Of a stretch of 64,000 nucleotides of DNA, positions 13,827 through 25,030 are shown piece after piece; the stretch's first letter is position 1; each line of letters begins with the position of its first letter. Under the pieces are notes generated by a model. It had not been told where the DNA came from, made no database searches, and saw only the letters and a list, made by a program, of their open reading frames with translations. A program made the translations under genes and the position numbers. The stretch is from positions 3,658,001 to 3,722,000 of the forward strand of contig NZ_CP015596.1 in assembly GCF_001644575.1 (NCBI RefSeq), given 5' to 3'. The stretch comes from Mycobacterium adipatum (GTDB taxonomy: Bacteria; Actinomycetota; Actinomycetes; Mycobacteriales; Mycobacteriaceae).

Positions 13827-14909
13827 ATGACCCTCGACAGCTATCTCACCCTGGGCCGATCCGGCTTGCGAGTGAGCCCATTCTCACTGGGCGCCATGAC
13901 TTTCGGTGAGGACGCCGGCGGCGCCGGCTGCAGCGTCGCCGAATCCGAAGCCATCCTGGACGACTACCTCGACCGCGGCGGGAATTTCGTCGACACCGCC
14001 AACTTCTACACCAACGGGCATTCCGAGACGATCCTCGGGGACTACTTCCATGCCCGGCCGCAGAGGCGGGATCGTGTGGTCCTGGCCACCAAGTTCTTCA
14101 CCAATATGGTGCCCGGCGATCCCAACGGCGGCGGCGCCGGTCGGCGATCAATCCTCACCCAGCTGGAGCAGAGTCTGCGCCGGCTGCGCACCGACCACAT
14201 CGACCTGTACTGGCTGCACAACTGGGATCGGCACACACCGATCGAGGAGACCATGCGCACCCTCGACGACCTGGTCCGGGCCGGCAAGATCCGCTATATC
14301 GGCTTCTCCAACATCCCGGCCTGGGTCACCGCGCAGGCCCAGACCATGGCGATGCTGCGCTCCTGGACGCCGCTGATCGCCCTGCAACTCGAATACTCGC
14401 TGCTGGCTCGCGATGTCGAGGGTGAGCAGGTGCCGCTGGCGATCGACCAGGACCTCGCCCTGGTGACCTGGAGTCCACTGCGCAACGGCTTCCTGTCCGG
14501 CAAGTACCGGCGCGGCGGGGCCGTCGGCGACTCCGCGCGGGCCGCCTACGTCGGAGCTCCGAGCGAGGCCGAATACGACGTCATCGATACCGTTACCGCG
14601 GTCGCCGAGGAACTCGGCAGCACGGCCGCGGCGGTCGCGCTGGCCTGGCTGCGGTCGCGGCCGGGCACGGTGGTGCCGATCGTGGGCGCCCGGCGGCGCG
14701 CCCACCTGGAGAGCAACCTGGCTGGCCTGGACGTCCAGCTGAGCGCCGACCAGCTGCGCCGGCTCGACGAGGTGTCCCGGTTCGCGATGACCCACCACCC
14801 GGCAATCGAGGACACGCTGCGGATGTCGCTGCAGTTCGCCGGCACCACGATCGACGGGACGGGCACCGGCGAGTACCCACCGTTGCAGGCCGGGACGGCG
14901 CGGTACTAG
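13827..14909 (+). CDS. Aldo/keto reductase
   Basis: This 360-residue NADPH-dependent oxidoreductase of the AKR superfamily has the catalytic tetrad in its expected contexts: D and Y in [13 protein letters not shown] in VLATKFF and H in LYWLHNWD. The cofactor-binding C-terminal region contains [21 protein letters not shown]. The ATG has AAGGAG seven bases upstream. It is divergent from the AraC regulator with 120 bp between, which suggests regulator and target. The last 4 bp overlap the convergent VWA gene. Substrate unknown; aldehyde detoxification is a reasonable guess. Confidence 0.9.
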   Translation: MTLDSYLTLGRSGLRVSPFSLGAMTFGEDAGGAGCSVAESEAILDDYLDRGGNFVDTANFYTNGHSETILGDYFHARPQRRDRVVLATKFFTNMVPGDPNGGGAGRRSILTQLEQSLRRLRTDHIDLYWLHNWDRHTPIEETMRTLDDLVRAGKIRYIGFSNIPAWVTAQAQTMAMLRSWTPLIALQLEYSLLARDVEGEQVPLAIDQDLALVTWSPLRNGFLSGKYRRGGAVGDSARAAYVGAPSEAEYDVIDTVTAVAEELGSTAAAVALAWLRSRPGTVVPIVGARRRAHLESNLAGLDVQLSADQLRRLDEVSRFAMTHHPAIEDTLRMSLQFAGTTIDGTGTGEYPPLQAGTARY

Positions 14910-15913
14910 CCCGGCAGACGACGGTTGATCAGCAGCGCCGCCAGCGCGGCCAGGGCCAGCACCAGCGCGCCGAGCCGCAACCAGCCGACGCTGGCGTCAC
15001 CCTTGATGGTCTCGTAGCCGATCTGCTGCTGCAGCGAGCTGAAGACCTCCTTGAGTTGCTCCAGGCTGGACGCGGTGAAGGCCTCGCCGCCGGACAGATC
15101 GGCGATCTTCTTGAGCATCTCGTCGTCGACGGGCACCGGCTGGCGCTGATCGTTGATCTCCACGTAGCCGTACGGGGTGCCGAAGGACACCGTCGAGATC
15201 GGCACGCCCTGATCCTTGGCGGTGCGCGCGGCGGTGTAGGCGCCCTTCGGGTTGTCCGGGTTTGACGGCACGGTTTCCTTACCGTCGGACATCAGCACGA
15301 TCCGCGCCGGCGGCGGTTCGTCACCGCCGCCGATCACCGCGCCGACGGTGGCGATCGCCTGCAGCGCGGTGAAGATGCCCTCACCGGTGGCGGTGCGATC
15401 GGCCAACTGCAGCTTGTCGATGCCGTTCTTGGTGGCCTCGCGGTTGGTGGTCGGTGAGACCAGCACGGTGGCGGTGCCGGCGTAGGCGATCAGTCCGAGG
15501 TTGATACCCGGGGTGAGCTGATCGGCGAACTGTTTGGCGGCCTCTTGGGCGGCGACCAGCCGGCTGGGCGCGACATCGGTGGCCCGCATGGACTGCGAGA
15601 CGTCGATGACGAGCATCACCACGGCCCGGTTGCGCGGGATCCGCACATCGTGGGTGGGGCCGGCCATCGCCACCGTCAACAGCACCAGTGCGGAGACCAA
15701 CAGGATCGCCGGCAGGTGCCGCCACCGGGTGGGCTGTTGGGGGGCGACCGTCTCCAGCAGTTCCATGTTGGCGAAACGCAGGATCCGCTTCTGCCGGGCC
15801 CGCTGAACCACGATGTAGAGGGCGACCAGCCCCGCCACCGCCAGCAGGAACAGGAAGAACCACTTGTGTTCGAAGCCCGACAGGCTCATCGGTCCGAGCA
15901 ACGGCAAAGTCAT
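14906..15913 (-). CDS. VWA-domain membrane protein (BatA-like)
   Basis: The 335-residue protein has hydrophobic segments at about 18-35 and 67-85, a von Willebrand factor A domain with a complete MIDAS motif (D104-x-S106-x-S108 in VIDVSQSM), and a C-terminal helix (about 311-330). It corresponds to Rv1481. With the following DUF58 and MoxR genes it forms the conserved MoxR-DUF58-VWA module, in which the AAA+ ATPase is thought to act as a chaperone that activates VWA-bearing partners. Nearby NlpC/P60 hydrolases suggest a role in the cell envelope. Confidence 0.9.
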   Translation of the reverse strand: MTLPLLGPMSLSGFEHKWFFLFLLAVAGLVALYIVVQRARQKRILRFANMELLETVAPQQPTRWRHLPAILLVSALVLLTVAMAGPTHDVRIPRNRAVVMLVIDVSQSMRATDVAPSRLVAAQEAAKQFADQLTPGINLGLIAYAGTATVLVSPTTNREATKNGIDKLQLADRTATGEGIFTALQAIATVGAVIGGGDEPPPARIVLMSDGKETVPSNPDNPKGAYTAARTAKDQGVPISTVSFGTPYGYVEINDQRQPVPVDDEMLKKIADLSGGEAFTASSLEQLKEVFSSLQQQIGYETIKGDASVGWLRLGALVLALAALAALLINRRLPG

Positions 15914-15955
15914 CTGCAGCGTGTCATTTCAGTGTCGTAGTCATCCGGGGACGTG

Positions 15956-16906
15956 TCATCGGCCGCCGGCCAGGGCACCGCGGCGGCGGTTCGCCACGAA
16001 GCGGACCACATCGGCGATCCAGTCCCGGTCGGTGCGCAGGGTCAGCAGTGGCGCGCCGCAACGTCGCAGGGTGCGGGCCACCTCGGCGCGGTGCGCCGCG
16101 GAGGCGCGGGCGAAATCGTCACGCAACTTCTCGTCGATGGTGAACTCGCGGGTGACCCCGGTCTCGGTGTCCTGCAGGATCACATCGCCGATATCGGGCA
16201 GTTCGACATCGCGCGGATCGATGATCTCGATACCGAGCACCTCGTGCCGCCCGGCGATGGCACGCAGCGGCCGCATCCAATCGATCGGACCGAGGAAGTC
16301 GCTGATGATGACGGCCATGCCCCGACGGCGCTCGGGCCGCCGCAACGCGTCGATGGTGGCGGCCAGGTCCCCGCGCACCCCGGGCGGCGCCTGGGGGGTG
16401 GTGGCGATGGCGCGCAGGAGTTCCTGTTCGTGCAGCCGCCCGGACAGCGCGGGCACCCGGCGCAGCGTGTCACCGTTGGAGATCAGCGCACCGATCCGAT
16501 TGCCGCCGCCGCTGTTGAGGAAGGTGATGGCCGCGGCCGCGGCCACCGCCAGATCGCGCTTCTCGCATCCTGCGGTGCCGAAATCCAGGCTGGCCGACAC
16601 GTCGACCACCAACCAGGTCTCCAGCTCCCGGTCGGCGATCATCTGCCGGACATGCGGATGGGTGGTGCGCGCGGTCACCGACCAGTCCATCCGCCGGACA
16701 TCGTCGCCGGGTTGGTACATCCGCGACTCCCCCGGCTCCGACCCGGGACCGGGGATCAGGCCGAGATGGTCGCCGTGCAGCACCCCGTCGAGCTTGCGGC
16801 GCACCGTCAGCTCCAGTTTGCGCAGCGCCGCGGTCAGGGCGGGGTCGCGGATCTCACCACGCTTGAGCGAGGGCAGGTCGACCGCGGGCCCGCCTGTGGC
16901 GGTCAC
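15956..16906 (-). CDS. DUF58 protein of the MoxR module
   Basis: The 316-residue protein has the DUF58 core motif YQPGDDVRRMDWSVTAR (about 67-83) and a VWA-like fold around WLVVDVSASLDFG. No transmembrane helix is apparent, unlike many DUF58 proteins. The start overlaps the moxR stop by 4 bp (ATGA/GTGA type) and the VWA gene follows 42 bp downstream, so the three are one operon. It matches Rv1480. Its biochemical role is not established. Confidence 0.9.
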   Translation of the reverse strand: MTATGGPAVDLPSLKRGEIRDPALTAALRKLELTVRRKLDGVLHGDHLGLIPGPGSEPGESRMYQPGDDVRRMDWSVTARTTHPHVRQMIADRELETWLVVDVSASLDFGTAGCEKRDLAVAAAAAITFLNSGGGNRIGALISNGDTLRRVPALSGRLHEQELLRAIATTPQAPPGVRGDLAATIDALRRPERRRGMAVIISDFLGPIDWMRPLRAIAGRHEVLGIEIIDPRDVELPDIGDVILQDTETGVTREFTIDEKLRDDFARASAAHRAEVARTLRRCGAPLLTLRTDRDWIADVVRFVANRRRGALAGGR

Positions 16907-18039
16907 CGACCGCCGGCCGCCGCCGCGGCAGGCACCCCGACAGGCGCCGAATGACCCTGCTGCGGAATCGCATTCACCTGCGGCAGACCCACGGTCTGCA
17001 TGATCCGGGTGATCACCGTCTCGGCGGACACCTCGTCGGCCAGCGCATCGTAGGTCAGCACCAGGCGGTGCCGCAGCACGTCCGGAATGACCTCGACGAC
17101 ATCCTGGGGCACCACGTAGTCACGCCCGCGCACCAGCGCCAGCGCGCGGGAGGCGGCGATGATGCCCAGCGAGGCACGCGGTGACGCGCCGTAGGCGATC
17201 CACGCCTTGGCGTCGGGCATCCCGAACTTCTCCGGCTCGCGGGTCGCGGTGACGATGCGCACCACGTAATCCACCAGGGCGTGGTGCACGAAGTTGTTCG
17301 CGGCGACCTCCTGCAGCCGCAGCAGGTCCCCGGTGTTGAGGATCTGCTTGGGCTCGGGCGGTTTGACGCCCATCCGGTAGATGATCTCGCGCTCTTCTTC
17401 CGGCGAGGGATAGTCGACGTTGAGCTTGAACAGGAAGCGGTCCCGCTGCGCCTCGGGCAGCTGGTAGACGCCCTCCTGCTCGATGGGGTTCTGGGTGGCC
17501 ATCACCAGGAACGGCGACGGCAGCGGGAAGGTCTTGCCGCCGATGGAGATCTTGCGCTCGGCCATCACCTCGAGCAGGGCGGACTGCACCTTGGCCGGCG
17601 CCCGGTTGATCTCGTCGGCGAGCAGGAAGTTGACCACCACGGGGCCGAGTTCGATGTCGAACTCCTCCTGGCCCTGCCGGTAGATGCGGGTGCCGACGAT
17701 GTCGGTGGGCACCAGGTCGGGGGTGAACTGGATGCGGGCGAAGGTACCGCCGACGACCTTGGCGAAGGTCTCCACGGCCAGCGTCTTGGCGACACCGGGC
17801 ACACCTTCGAGCAGGACGTGCCCCTTGGCGAGCAGACCGACCAACATGCGCTCCAGCAGCTGGTCCTGGCCGACGATGATGCGTTTGACCTCGAACAGCG
17901 CCCGCTCCAGGGTGTGCACCTCGTTCTGCAGATTCGCGTTCGGGGACGGAGCGCTCTGCGTGCCGGGCGGGTAACCCTGCGTCGGGGCCGGGCCTGCGTA
18001 GCCTCCGGCGCCCTGCGGCGGCCCACTCGGTGACGTCAT
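16903..18039 (-). CDS. moxR: MoxR-family AAA+ ATPase
   Basis: The 378-residue protein has a Pro/Gly/Gln-rich N-terminal 35 residues, then a MoxR AAA+ core: Walker A GVPGVAKT, Walker B LLADEINRAPAKVQSALLEVM, sensor 1 ATQNPIEQEG and the downstream lid domain. MoxR ATPases remodel or assemble partner complexes, here presumably the adjacent DUF58 and VWA proteins. The start overlaps none of its upstream neighbour: 136 bp separate it from ripB, where I see no gene. It corresponds to Rv1479 (moxR1). Confidence 0.94.
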   Translation of the reverse strand: MTSPSGPPQGAGGYAGPAPTQGYPPGTQSAPSPNANLQNEVHTLERALFEVKRIIVGQDQLLERMLVGLLAKGHVLLEGVPGVAKTLAVETFAKVVGGTFARIQFTPDLVPTDIVGTRIYRQGQEEFDIELGPVVVNFLLADEINRAPAKVQSALLEVMAERKISIGGKTFPLPSPFLVMATQNPIEQEGVYQLPEAQRDRFLFKLNVDYPSPEEEREIIYRMGVKPPEPKQILNTGDLLRLQEVAANNFVHHALVDYVVRIVTATREPEKFGMPDAKAWIAYGASPRASLGIIAASRALALVRGRDYVVPQDVVEVIPDVLRHRLVLTYDALADEVSAETVITRIMQTVGLPQVNAIPQQGHSAPVGVPAAAAAGGR

Positions 18040-18175
18040 CTAGCTTCCTCCCACGATCGTTGTCGTACAAACTCGCTGGCATTCGCCGACGTCCACCGGG
18101 GCGGCAGGGCGTCCGCCGTCAACTATTCCAGGCACTTCGGAATCCGTCGACGTCGCCCGCCCGCGCGCCGGGGCG

Positions 18176-18877
18176 TCAGGACTCGATGATACGAACCAGA
18201 TGCGGTGACATCCCGGCGGTCCGCAACGGGCTCACGGTCACCTTCTCGGCGCTGCCCGAGGCCTCCAGCATCTTCCCGCCGCCCAGATAGATGGCCACGT
18301 GCTGACTGCCGCCCGGGCCCCAGAAGATGAGGTCACCGCGCTTGGCCTGCGACGGCGGGATGGGCCGGCCGGTGTTGTACTGGTCGCCGGAGTACTTCGG
18401 GATCTGCACGCCGACGCCGGCGAAGGCGTACCGGGTGAAGCCCGAGCAGTCGTAGCCCATCTTCCCGGCGTCGTAGTCCACGCCGGGTCCGGGGCCGGTC
18501 AGGGTGCCGCCACCCCACGAGTAGGGCACCCCGATCTGGGAACCGCCGCGGCGGATGACGTATTCGATGGCGGCGGGTCCGCGCACCCGGGCACCGGTGG
18601 GCAGGCCGCCCGCGGCCGGGGTGGGCGCCAGCCCGATGCTCTGCAGGAACTTCGAACCCAGGCTCTGGGTGGTCTCCAGGGCGATCTTGCTGACCTGGAA
18701 CGACGCGTTCGCGATGGCCACCGGGTCGCCGGGCGCACCGGAACTGGGGACGGCGGGCAGTGTCGGATCCCACTCCGGCGCCGCGGCCGCCGGGGACGCC
18801 GCGCCGAGCGCCATCGCACCGGCCACCGCCAGTGCGGCCAGCACCCGGTTGAGGCTTCTGAATCGTGTGGAGGTCAA
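18176..18877 (-). CDS. ripB: NlpC/P60 peptidoglycan endopeptidase RipB
   Basis: This secreted 233-residue hydrolase cleaves D-glutamyl-meso-DAP bonds in stem peptides. The N-terminus is a signal peptide (cleavage probably after ASPAAAA, about 33). A short linker leads into a C-terminal NlpC/P60 domain with catalytic C144 (GYDCSG) and H193 (GGSQHVAIYLGG). It lacks the long N-terminal coiled-coil autoinhibitory domain of RipA. The gene follows ripA by 30 bp on the same strand, so they are probably co-transcribed. Matches Rv1478. Confidence 0.95.
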   Translation of the reverse strand: MTSTRFRSLNRVLAALAVAGAMALGAASPAAAAPEWDPTLPAVPSSGAPGDPVAIANASFQVSKIALETTQSLGSKFLQSIGLAPTPAAGGLPTGARVRGPAAIEYVIRRGGSQIGVPYSWGGGTLTGPGPGVDYDAGKMGYDCSGFTRYAFAGVGVQIPKYSGDQYNTGRPIPPSQAKRGDLIFWGPGGSQHVAIYLGGGKMLEASGSAEKVTVSPLRTAGMSPHLVRIIES

Positions 18878-18907
18878 GGAGTTCCCAACGTTTTAGTACT
18901 CGGTGTC

Positions 18908-20329
18908 TTAGTACTCGATGTATCGGACGGCAAACGGGGTCATACCGCTGGTGCGCACCGGCGAGATCTTCACGGTCGACCCGGTGTAGGGCGCCTCGAT
19001 CATCTGGTTGTTGCCGAGATAGATGGCCACGTGCTGGCTGCCGCCGGGGCCCCAGAACAGCACATCGCCGCGGCGCATCTGCGAGGTCGGGATCTTGCGC
19101 CCCATGTCGTACTGCGATCCCGAGTAGTGCGGCAGCTTGATGCCCACCCCGGCGAAGGCGTAGAGCACCAGCCCGGAGCAGTCGAAACCGACTGTGCCGG
19201 AGCCGGAATCGATGCCGTTGCTCTTACCCGCGGCGTTTCCGCCACCCCACGAGTAGGGCACACCGATCTGCGACATGGCGCGTTTGATGACGAACTCCGA
19301 GGCCGCCTGACCGTTCACCCGCGGGATCGCACCGTTGGTGAATCCGGTTGGCGTGGGGAGGATGCCGAGCTTCTGCAGGAAGCTGCGTCCCATGTTCGCG
19401 GTGAGCTGGGCCGACGTCTGCATGATGCCGAGGATCGCGTTGATGATCGCGATCGGGTCGCCGCTGACGAAGGCGCTCGGGATGGCGGGCAGGGTGAGGT
19501 CCCACTGGCTGGACTGCGCGCCCGGGGCCTTCGCGCCCGGTGTGCGGTCCCAGTCGGCGGCGACCGGGGTTGCCCCGGGTGCGGCCGCGGGCGCCGCCGG
19601 AGCAGGGGCGGCGGGGCGGGCGGCGGCGAGTTTGGCCTGGGCCGCGCTGCGTTGCGCACTGAGGCGGTCCAGTTCGGCCTGTTGGGAGCCGAACACGCGC
19701 TGCGCCTCGGTCAGGCTGGCCACCGCGGCGTCCTGGCTCGACTGCGCATCGGCGGCGGCCTTGTCGGCGTTCGCCTTCGCCAGCCGGGCCGCGGATTCCC
19801 GGTTGACCTGCTCGGTGCGGGCCCGCTGCAGATCGGCCATCACCTGCTGGGAGCTGATGGCCATCGCCTGGCCGGCCGCGGCGGTCCGCAGGGCGTCGGC
19901 CGGGTCGGCGGCGGTGAGATAGGACGCGGCGGGCCCGTTGACGTAGGCGGCGACGGCGTAGGTGTCGAACCGCTTCTGCGCGTCGGCGATGGCCGCGTTG
20001 GCATCGGCCACACCGCGCTGGCTGTCCAGTACCTGCTGTTGCGCCGCGAGCGCGGCGTCGCGGGCATCCTGCACACCGACGAGCGCCTTGTTGACGCTCT
20101 CCTGCTGGGTCTGCACGGCGGCGCCGAGATCCTGGAGTTTCTGGTTGGCATCGGCGACAGCGGCCACGAGGGCGGCCACGCCTTCCGGGGCCAGTGGCTC
20201 GGCGATGGCGCGCGGCCCGGTGATCGGGCCGTCCGGGAAAGCGCCGGCGAACAGGATGCCCAGCGACAGCGGGATCACGCAGACGCGCCCGTAGTTGCGG
20301 GAGGCGGAGGCGCCAGGGGTGCGTCTCAT
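18908..20329 (-). CDS. ripA: Peptidoglycan endopeptidase RipA
   Basis: The 473-residue product is the septal D,L-endopeptidase that works with the Rpf proteins to separate daughter cells. It has an N-terminal signal segment (IPLSLGILFAGAFPDG), a long Ala/Gln-rich helical coiled-coil region (about 40-260) that keeps the zymogen inactive, an Ala/Pro linker, and the C-terminal NlpC/P60 domain. The catalytic triad is C384, H433 and E445, one residue offset from M. tuberculosis RipA (C383, H432, E444). The ATG has TAGGAGA nearby upstream. Activity requires secretion and proteolytic release. Confidence 0.96.
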   Translation of the reverse strand: MRRTPGASASRNYGRVCVIPLSLGILFAGAFPDGPITGPRAIAEPLAPEGVAALVAAVADANQKLQDLGAAVQTQQESVNKALVGVQDARDAALAAQQQVLDSQRGVADANAAIADAQKRFDTYAVAAYVNGPAASYLTAADPADALRTAAAGQAMAISSQQVMADLQRARTEQVNRESAARLAKANADKAAADAQSSQDAAVASLTEAQRVFGSQQAELDRLSAQRSAAQAKLAAARPAAPAPAAPAAAPGATPVAADWDRTPGAKAPGAQSSQWDLTLPAIPSAFVSGDPIAIINAILGIMQTSAQLTANMGRSFLQKLGILPTPTGFTNGAIPRVNGQAASEFVIKRAMSQIGVPYSWGGGNAAGKSNGIDSGSGTVGFDCSGLVLYAFAGVGIKLPHYSGSQYDMGRKIPTSQMRRGDVLFWGPGGSQHVAIYLGNNQMIEAPYTGSTVKISPVRTSGMTPFAVRYIEY

Positions 20330-20389
20330 TCGACTCAGGTCTCCTAGGGCTCAACGCGACGGTGTTGGCACATCACTTTCGTGTCATGA

Positions 20390-20486
20390 GTCACAGGAAT
20401 CACACCCGCAACAGCAAGCACTGTTTGCACCGTACGTCACATCACGCGCTAAAGAAACTTTAGTCACAAATTACATGAATGTAATT
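20390..20486 (-). promoter_or_regulatory. ripA upstream region: GTCACA repeats and a near-perfect palindrome
   Basis: Three GTCACA hexamers occur on the plus strand at 20390-20395, 20436-20441 and 20463-20468. The last runs into AATTACAT-GA-ATGTAATT (20469-20486), a perfect 8-bp-arm inverted repeat. GTCACA-type repeats are the recognition element reported for the response regulator MtrA, which is known to act on ripA; the assignment here is inference. The 211-bp gap 20330-20540 otherwise shows no gene and is AT-richer than its surroundings. Confidence 0.45.
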
Positions 20487-20540
20487 GAATCGAGCGTTAT
20501 CGAATGGTGATATTCGAATTCGCCGCCATTGGAAAAGCGA

Positions 20541-21074
20541 TTAGTCGAATGCCGCCGCGGGTGGCTCGTCAGCAACGGCCCGCTTGGCGCGAACCTGCAG
20601 GATACGGGTGAATACGGCCGCCACCGCAACACCGGCGACGAGCAGGATGGTAAACGGCATCCACGGAAAGTCCGGGGTTTGCAACTCCGCGACGAAATTC
20701 TTCGACGATTGCACCGGATCGCCGGTTTTCGCCAGATCCTGACCGGCCTCCAGCGTCACCCGGTCATATACCGGACTGTAGGTACCGGCATAGAACGGAC
20801 TGACCGCCAGCACCGTGGACCCCGGGTAGGCCGAGCCCACCTCGGTGGCGATATCGCGCAGCGGCGTGTCGATCGGCGGGTTGGTCTCGATGACGACGAT
20901 CTTCAGGTCGATGCCGTCCTGGCCGGCCTCGGCGACGACCTGGCGCAGGGCGGCGATATCGGCCCCCGGGGGCGCACTCACGCCGCCGTCGCCGACCTGC
21001 TCTTTGACCTGCACCATGTCGACATCGGGCGGGATGTAACCCGGGAGGTGCGGGAGTACGTGCGGTCCGGTCAC
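20541..21074 (-). CDS. Small membrane protein of unknown function (Rv1476-like)
   Basis: The predicted 177-residue protein has an N-terminal soluble region and one C-terminal helix (about 143-162, FTILLVAGVAVAAVFTRIL) followed by a short cytoplasmic basic/acidic tail, i.e. a tail-anchored topology. The N-terminal part (ALRQVVAEAGQDGIDLKIVVIETNPP) resembles the TPM/DUF6676 type seen beside ripA in mycobacteria, but I am not certain of the family. The start is set at the GTG 21072-21074 because TACGGT lies exactly six bases upstream. It precedes ripA on the same strand, so a cell-wall role is possible. Confidence 0.75.
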   Translation of the reverse strand: MTGPHVLPHLPGYIPPDVDMVQVKEQVGDGGVSAPPGADIAALRQVVAEAGQDGIDLKIVVIETNPPIDTPLRDIATEVGSAYPGSTVLAVSPFYAGTYSPVYDRVTLEAGQDLAKTGDPVQSSKNFVAELQTPDFPWMPFTILLVAGVAVAAVFTRILQVRAKRAVADEPPAAAFD

Positions 21075-21080
21075 ACAGGC

Positions 21081-21086
21081 ACCGTA
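21081..21086 (-). promoter_or_regulatory. -10 box for a leaderless transcript of the Rv1476-like gene
   Basis: TACGGT on the minus strand is followed by six bases and the GTG start at 21074, the standard leaderless spacing. Confidence 0.5.
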
Positions 21087-21235
21087 CCGTCGCCCCAACC
21101 GCAGGGCCGCATCCGGCGCACGGGTCGTCACCGCAGTGTGACGACGGCGTGATCGCGACCATCCCACGATCTGGCCATCCGGGTCGCATCGGGCGGTCAA
21201 CTGGACAAGACTGAACCCCGACCCGCAGCACATTG

Positions 21236-21251
21236 CAGGACAAGCGTACTG
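21236..21251 (+). promoter_or_regulatory. AcnR operator in the acn promoter
   Basis: CAGGACAAGCGTACTG fits exactly the consensus CAGNAC-nnnc-GTACTG described for the TetR-type aconitase repressor AcnR of Corynebacterium glutamicum. It lies directly upstream of a TAGGAT -10 box (21253-21258), so bound repressor would block the promoter. The gene for the presumed repressor is the next gene after acn. Confidence 0.75.
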
Positions 21252-21252
21252 T

Positions 21253-21258
21253 TAGGAT
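21253..21258 (+). promoter_or_regulatory. -10 box of acn
   Basis: TAGGAT two bases after the AcnR operator. The predicted transcription start near 21265 gives a leader of about 45 nt before the GTG at 21311, which is preceded by GGGAG. Confidence 0.5.
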
Positions 21259-21298
21259 CAGCAACGCCGCCGACACAGCCCGTCGCGGCGAGATCTAG

Positions 21299-24121
<2,823 letters not shown>

Positions 24122-24161
24122 GCGCGGCGGGAGCTCTGAACAGACAGGCGACGGGTCCACC

Positions 24162-24734
24162 GTGCCACGGGTAACCGAGGATCATCTGGCCGCGCGCCGA
24201 CGCCAGATCCTCGACGGGGCCAGACGTTGCTTCGCCGAGTACGGCTATGAGAAGGCGACCGTGCGGCGGCTCGAACACACCATCGGGCTGTCGCGCGGCG
24301 CCATCTTCCACCATTTCCGCGACAAGGACACCCTGTTCTTCGAGCTGGCCCGCGAGGATGCCGAACGGATGGCCGATGTGGCCGCCCGTGAGGGTTTGAT
24401 CCAAGTGATGCGCGACCTGCTGGCCGCGCCGGACCAGTTCGACTGGCTGGTGACCCGTCTGGAGATCGCGCGCAAACTGCGCAACGACCCGGCCTTTCAC
24501 CGGGGCTGGGCGGAACGCTCCGCCGAGCTGTCGGCGGCCACCTCCGAGCGGCTGCGCAAGCAGAAACAGGCGGGACGGCTCCGCGATGACGTTCCGGGGG
24601 CGGTGCTGCAGACCTATCTGGATCTCGTCCTCGACGGTTTGGTGGCACGGCTGGCATCGGGCGAGGACACCGAAAACCTCAGCGCGGTACTGGACCTCGT
24701 CGAGGCTTCGGTGCGCCAGCCCGGCAGCGACTGA
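24162..24734 (+). CDS. acnR: TetR-family repressor of aconitase
   Basis: The 190-residue TetR protein has an N-terminal helix-turn-helix (about 10-56, with ATVRRLEHTIGLSRGAIFHHFRDKDTLF) and a helical ligand domain. I set the start at the GTG 24162; the frame extends back into acn but that part is out of frame with it and not coding. The position just downstream of acn and the matching operator upstream of acn identify it as the AcnR orthologue (Rv1474c). In C. glutamicum AcnR senses citrate with Mg2+; the ligand here is inferred. Confidence 0.9.
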   Translation: MPRVTEDHLAARRRQILDGARRCFAEYGYEKATVRRLEHTIGLSRGAIFHHFRDKDTLFFELAREDAERMADVAAREGLIQVMRDLLAAPDQFDWLVTRLEIARKLRNDPAFHRGWAERSAELSAATSERLRKQKQAGRLRDDVPGAVLQTYLDLVLDGLVARLASGEDTENLSAVLDLVEASVRQPGSD

Positions 24735-24742
24735 ACCGGCGG

Positions 24743-24931
24743 TCAGCCGGCGCGTCGGTGATTCGGTCCGCCGCGACTGCGCATCCGGGTTCCGGACTCG
24801 CGCAGCATGCTGTGTACGGACCCGTACGAGCGGCCGGTCTCGGCCACCAACGACCGGATGCTGGCACCCTTTTCATACGCGCTGCGCAGCTCGGTCAGGA
24901 TCTGCTCGCGGGACCTATTGATTTCACTCAT
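24743..24931 (-). CDS. Small helix-turn-helix protein (Rv1473A-like)
   Basis: This 62-residue protein is little more than one DNA-binding domain: a basic helix, then GASIRSLVAETGRSYGSVHSMLRESG (about 21-46), a resolvase/homeodomain-like HTH, and an Arg-rich tail. GGGGAG six bases before the ATG at 24929-24931 supports that start over the ATG six bases earlier (24935-24937), which abuts the GGGGAG with no spacing. It is convergent with the TetR gene (8-bp gap) and about 100 bp from the ABC-F gene end. M. tuberculosis has a same-size protein annotated as a possible regulator. Targets unknown. Confidence 0.8.
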   Translation of the reverse strand: MSEINRSREQILTELRSAYEKGASIRSLVAETGRSYGSVHSMLRESGTRMRSRGGPNHRRAG

Positions 24932-25030
24932 CGACATCTCCCCACTTCCCGGTGCAACGGCGCGGATACCCAGACTAGGAAGTGCGTAAACACGGCGTGG
25001 TGAAATGCGTGAATTGTCTTGCAGCCAGGC

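Noticed and set aside
20330..20540. ydaO (c-di-AMP) riboswitch upstream of ripA
   Set aside because: Such riboswitches precede some actinobacterial wall hydrolases, but I could not find the conserved GC-rich stems here; the region is AT-rich with simple repeats.
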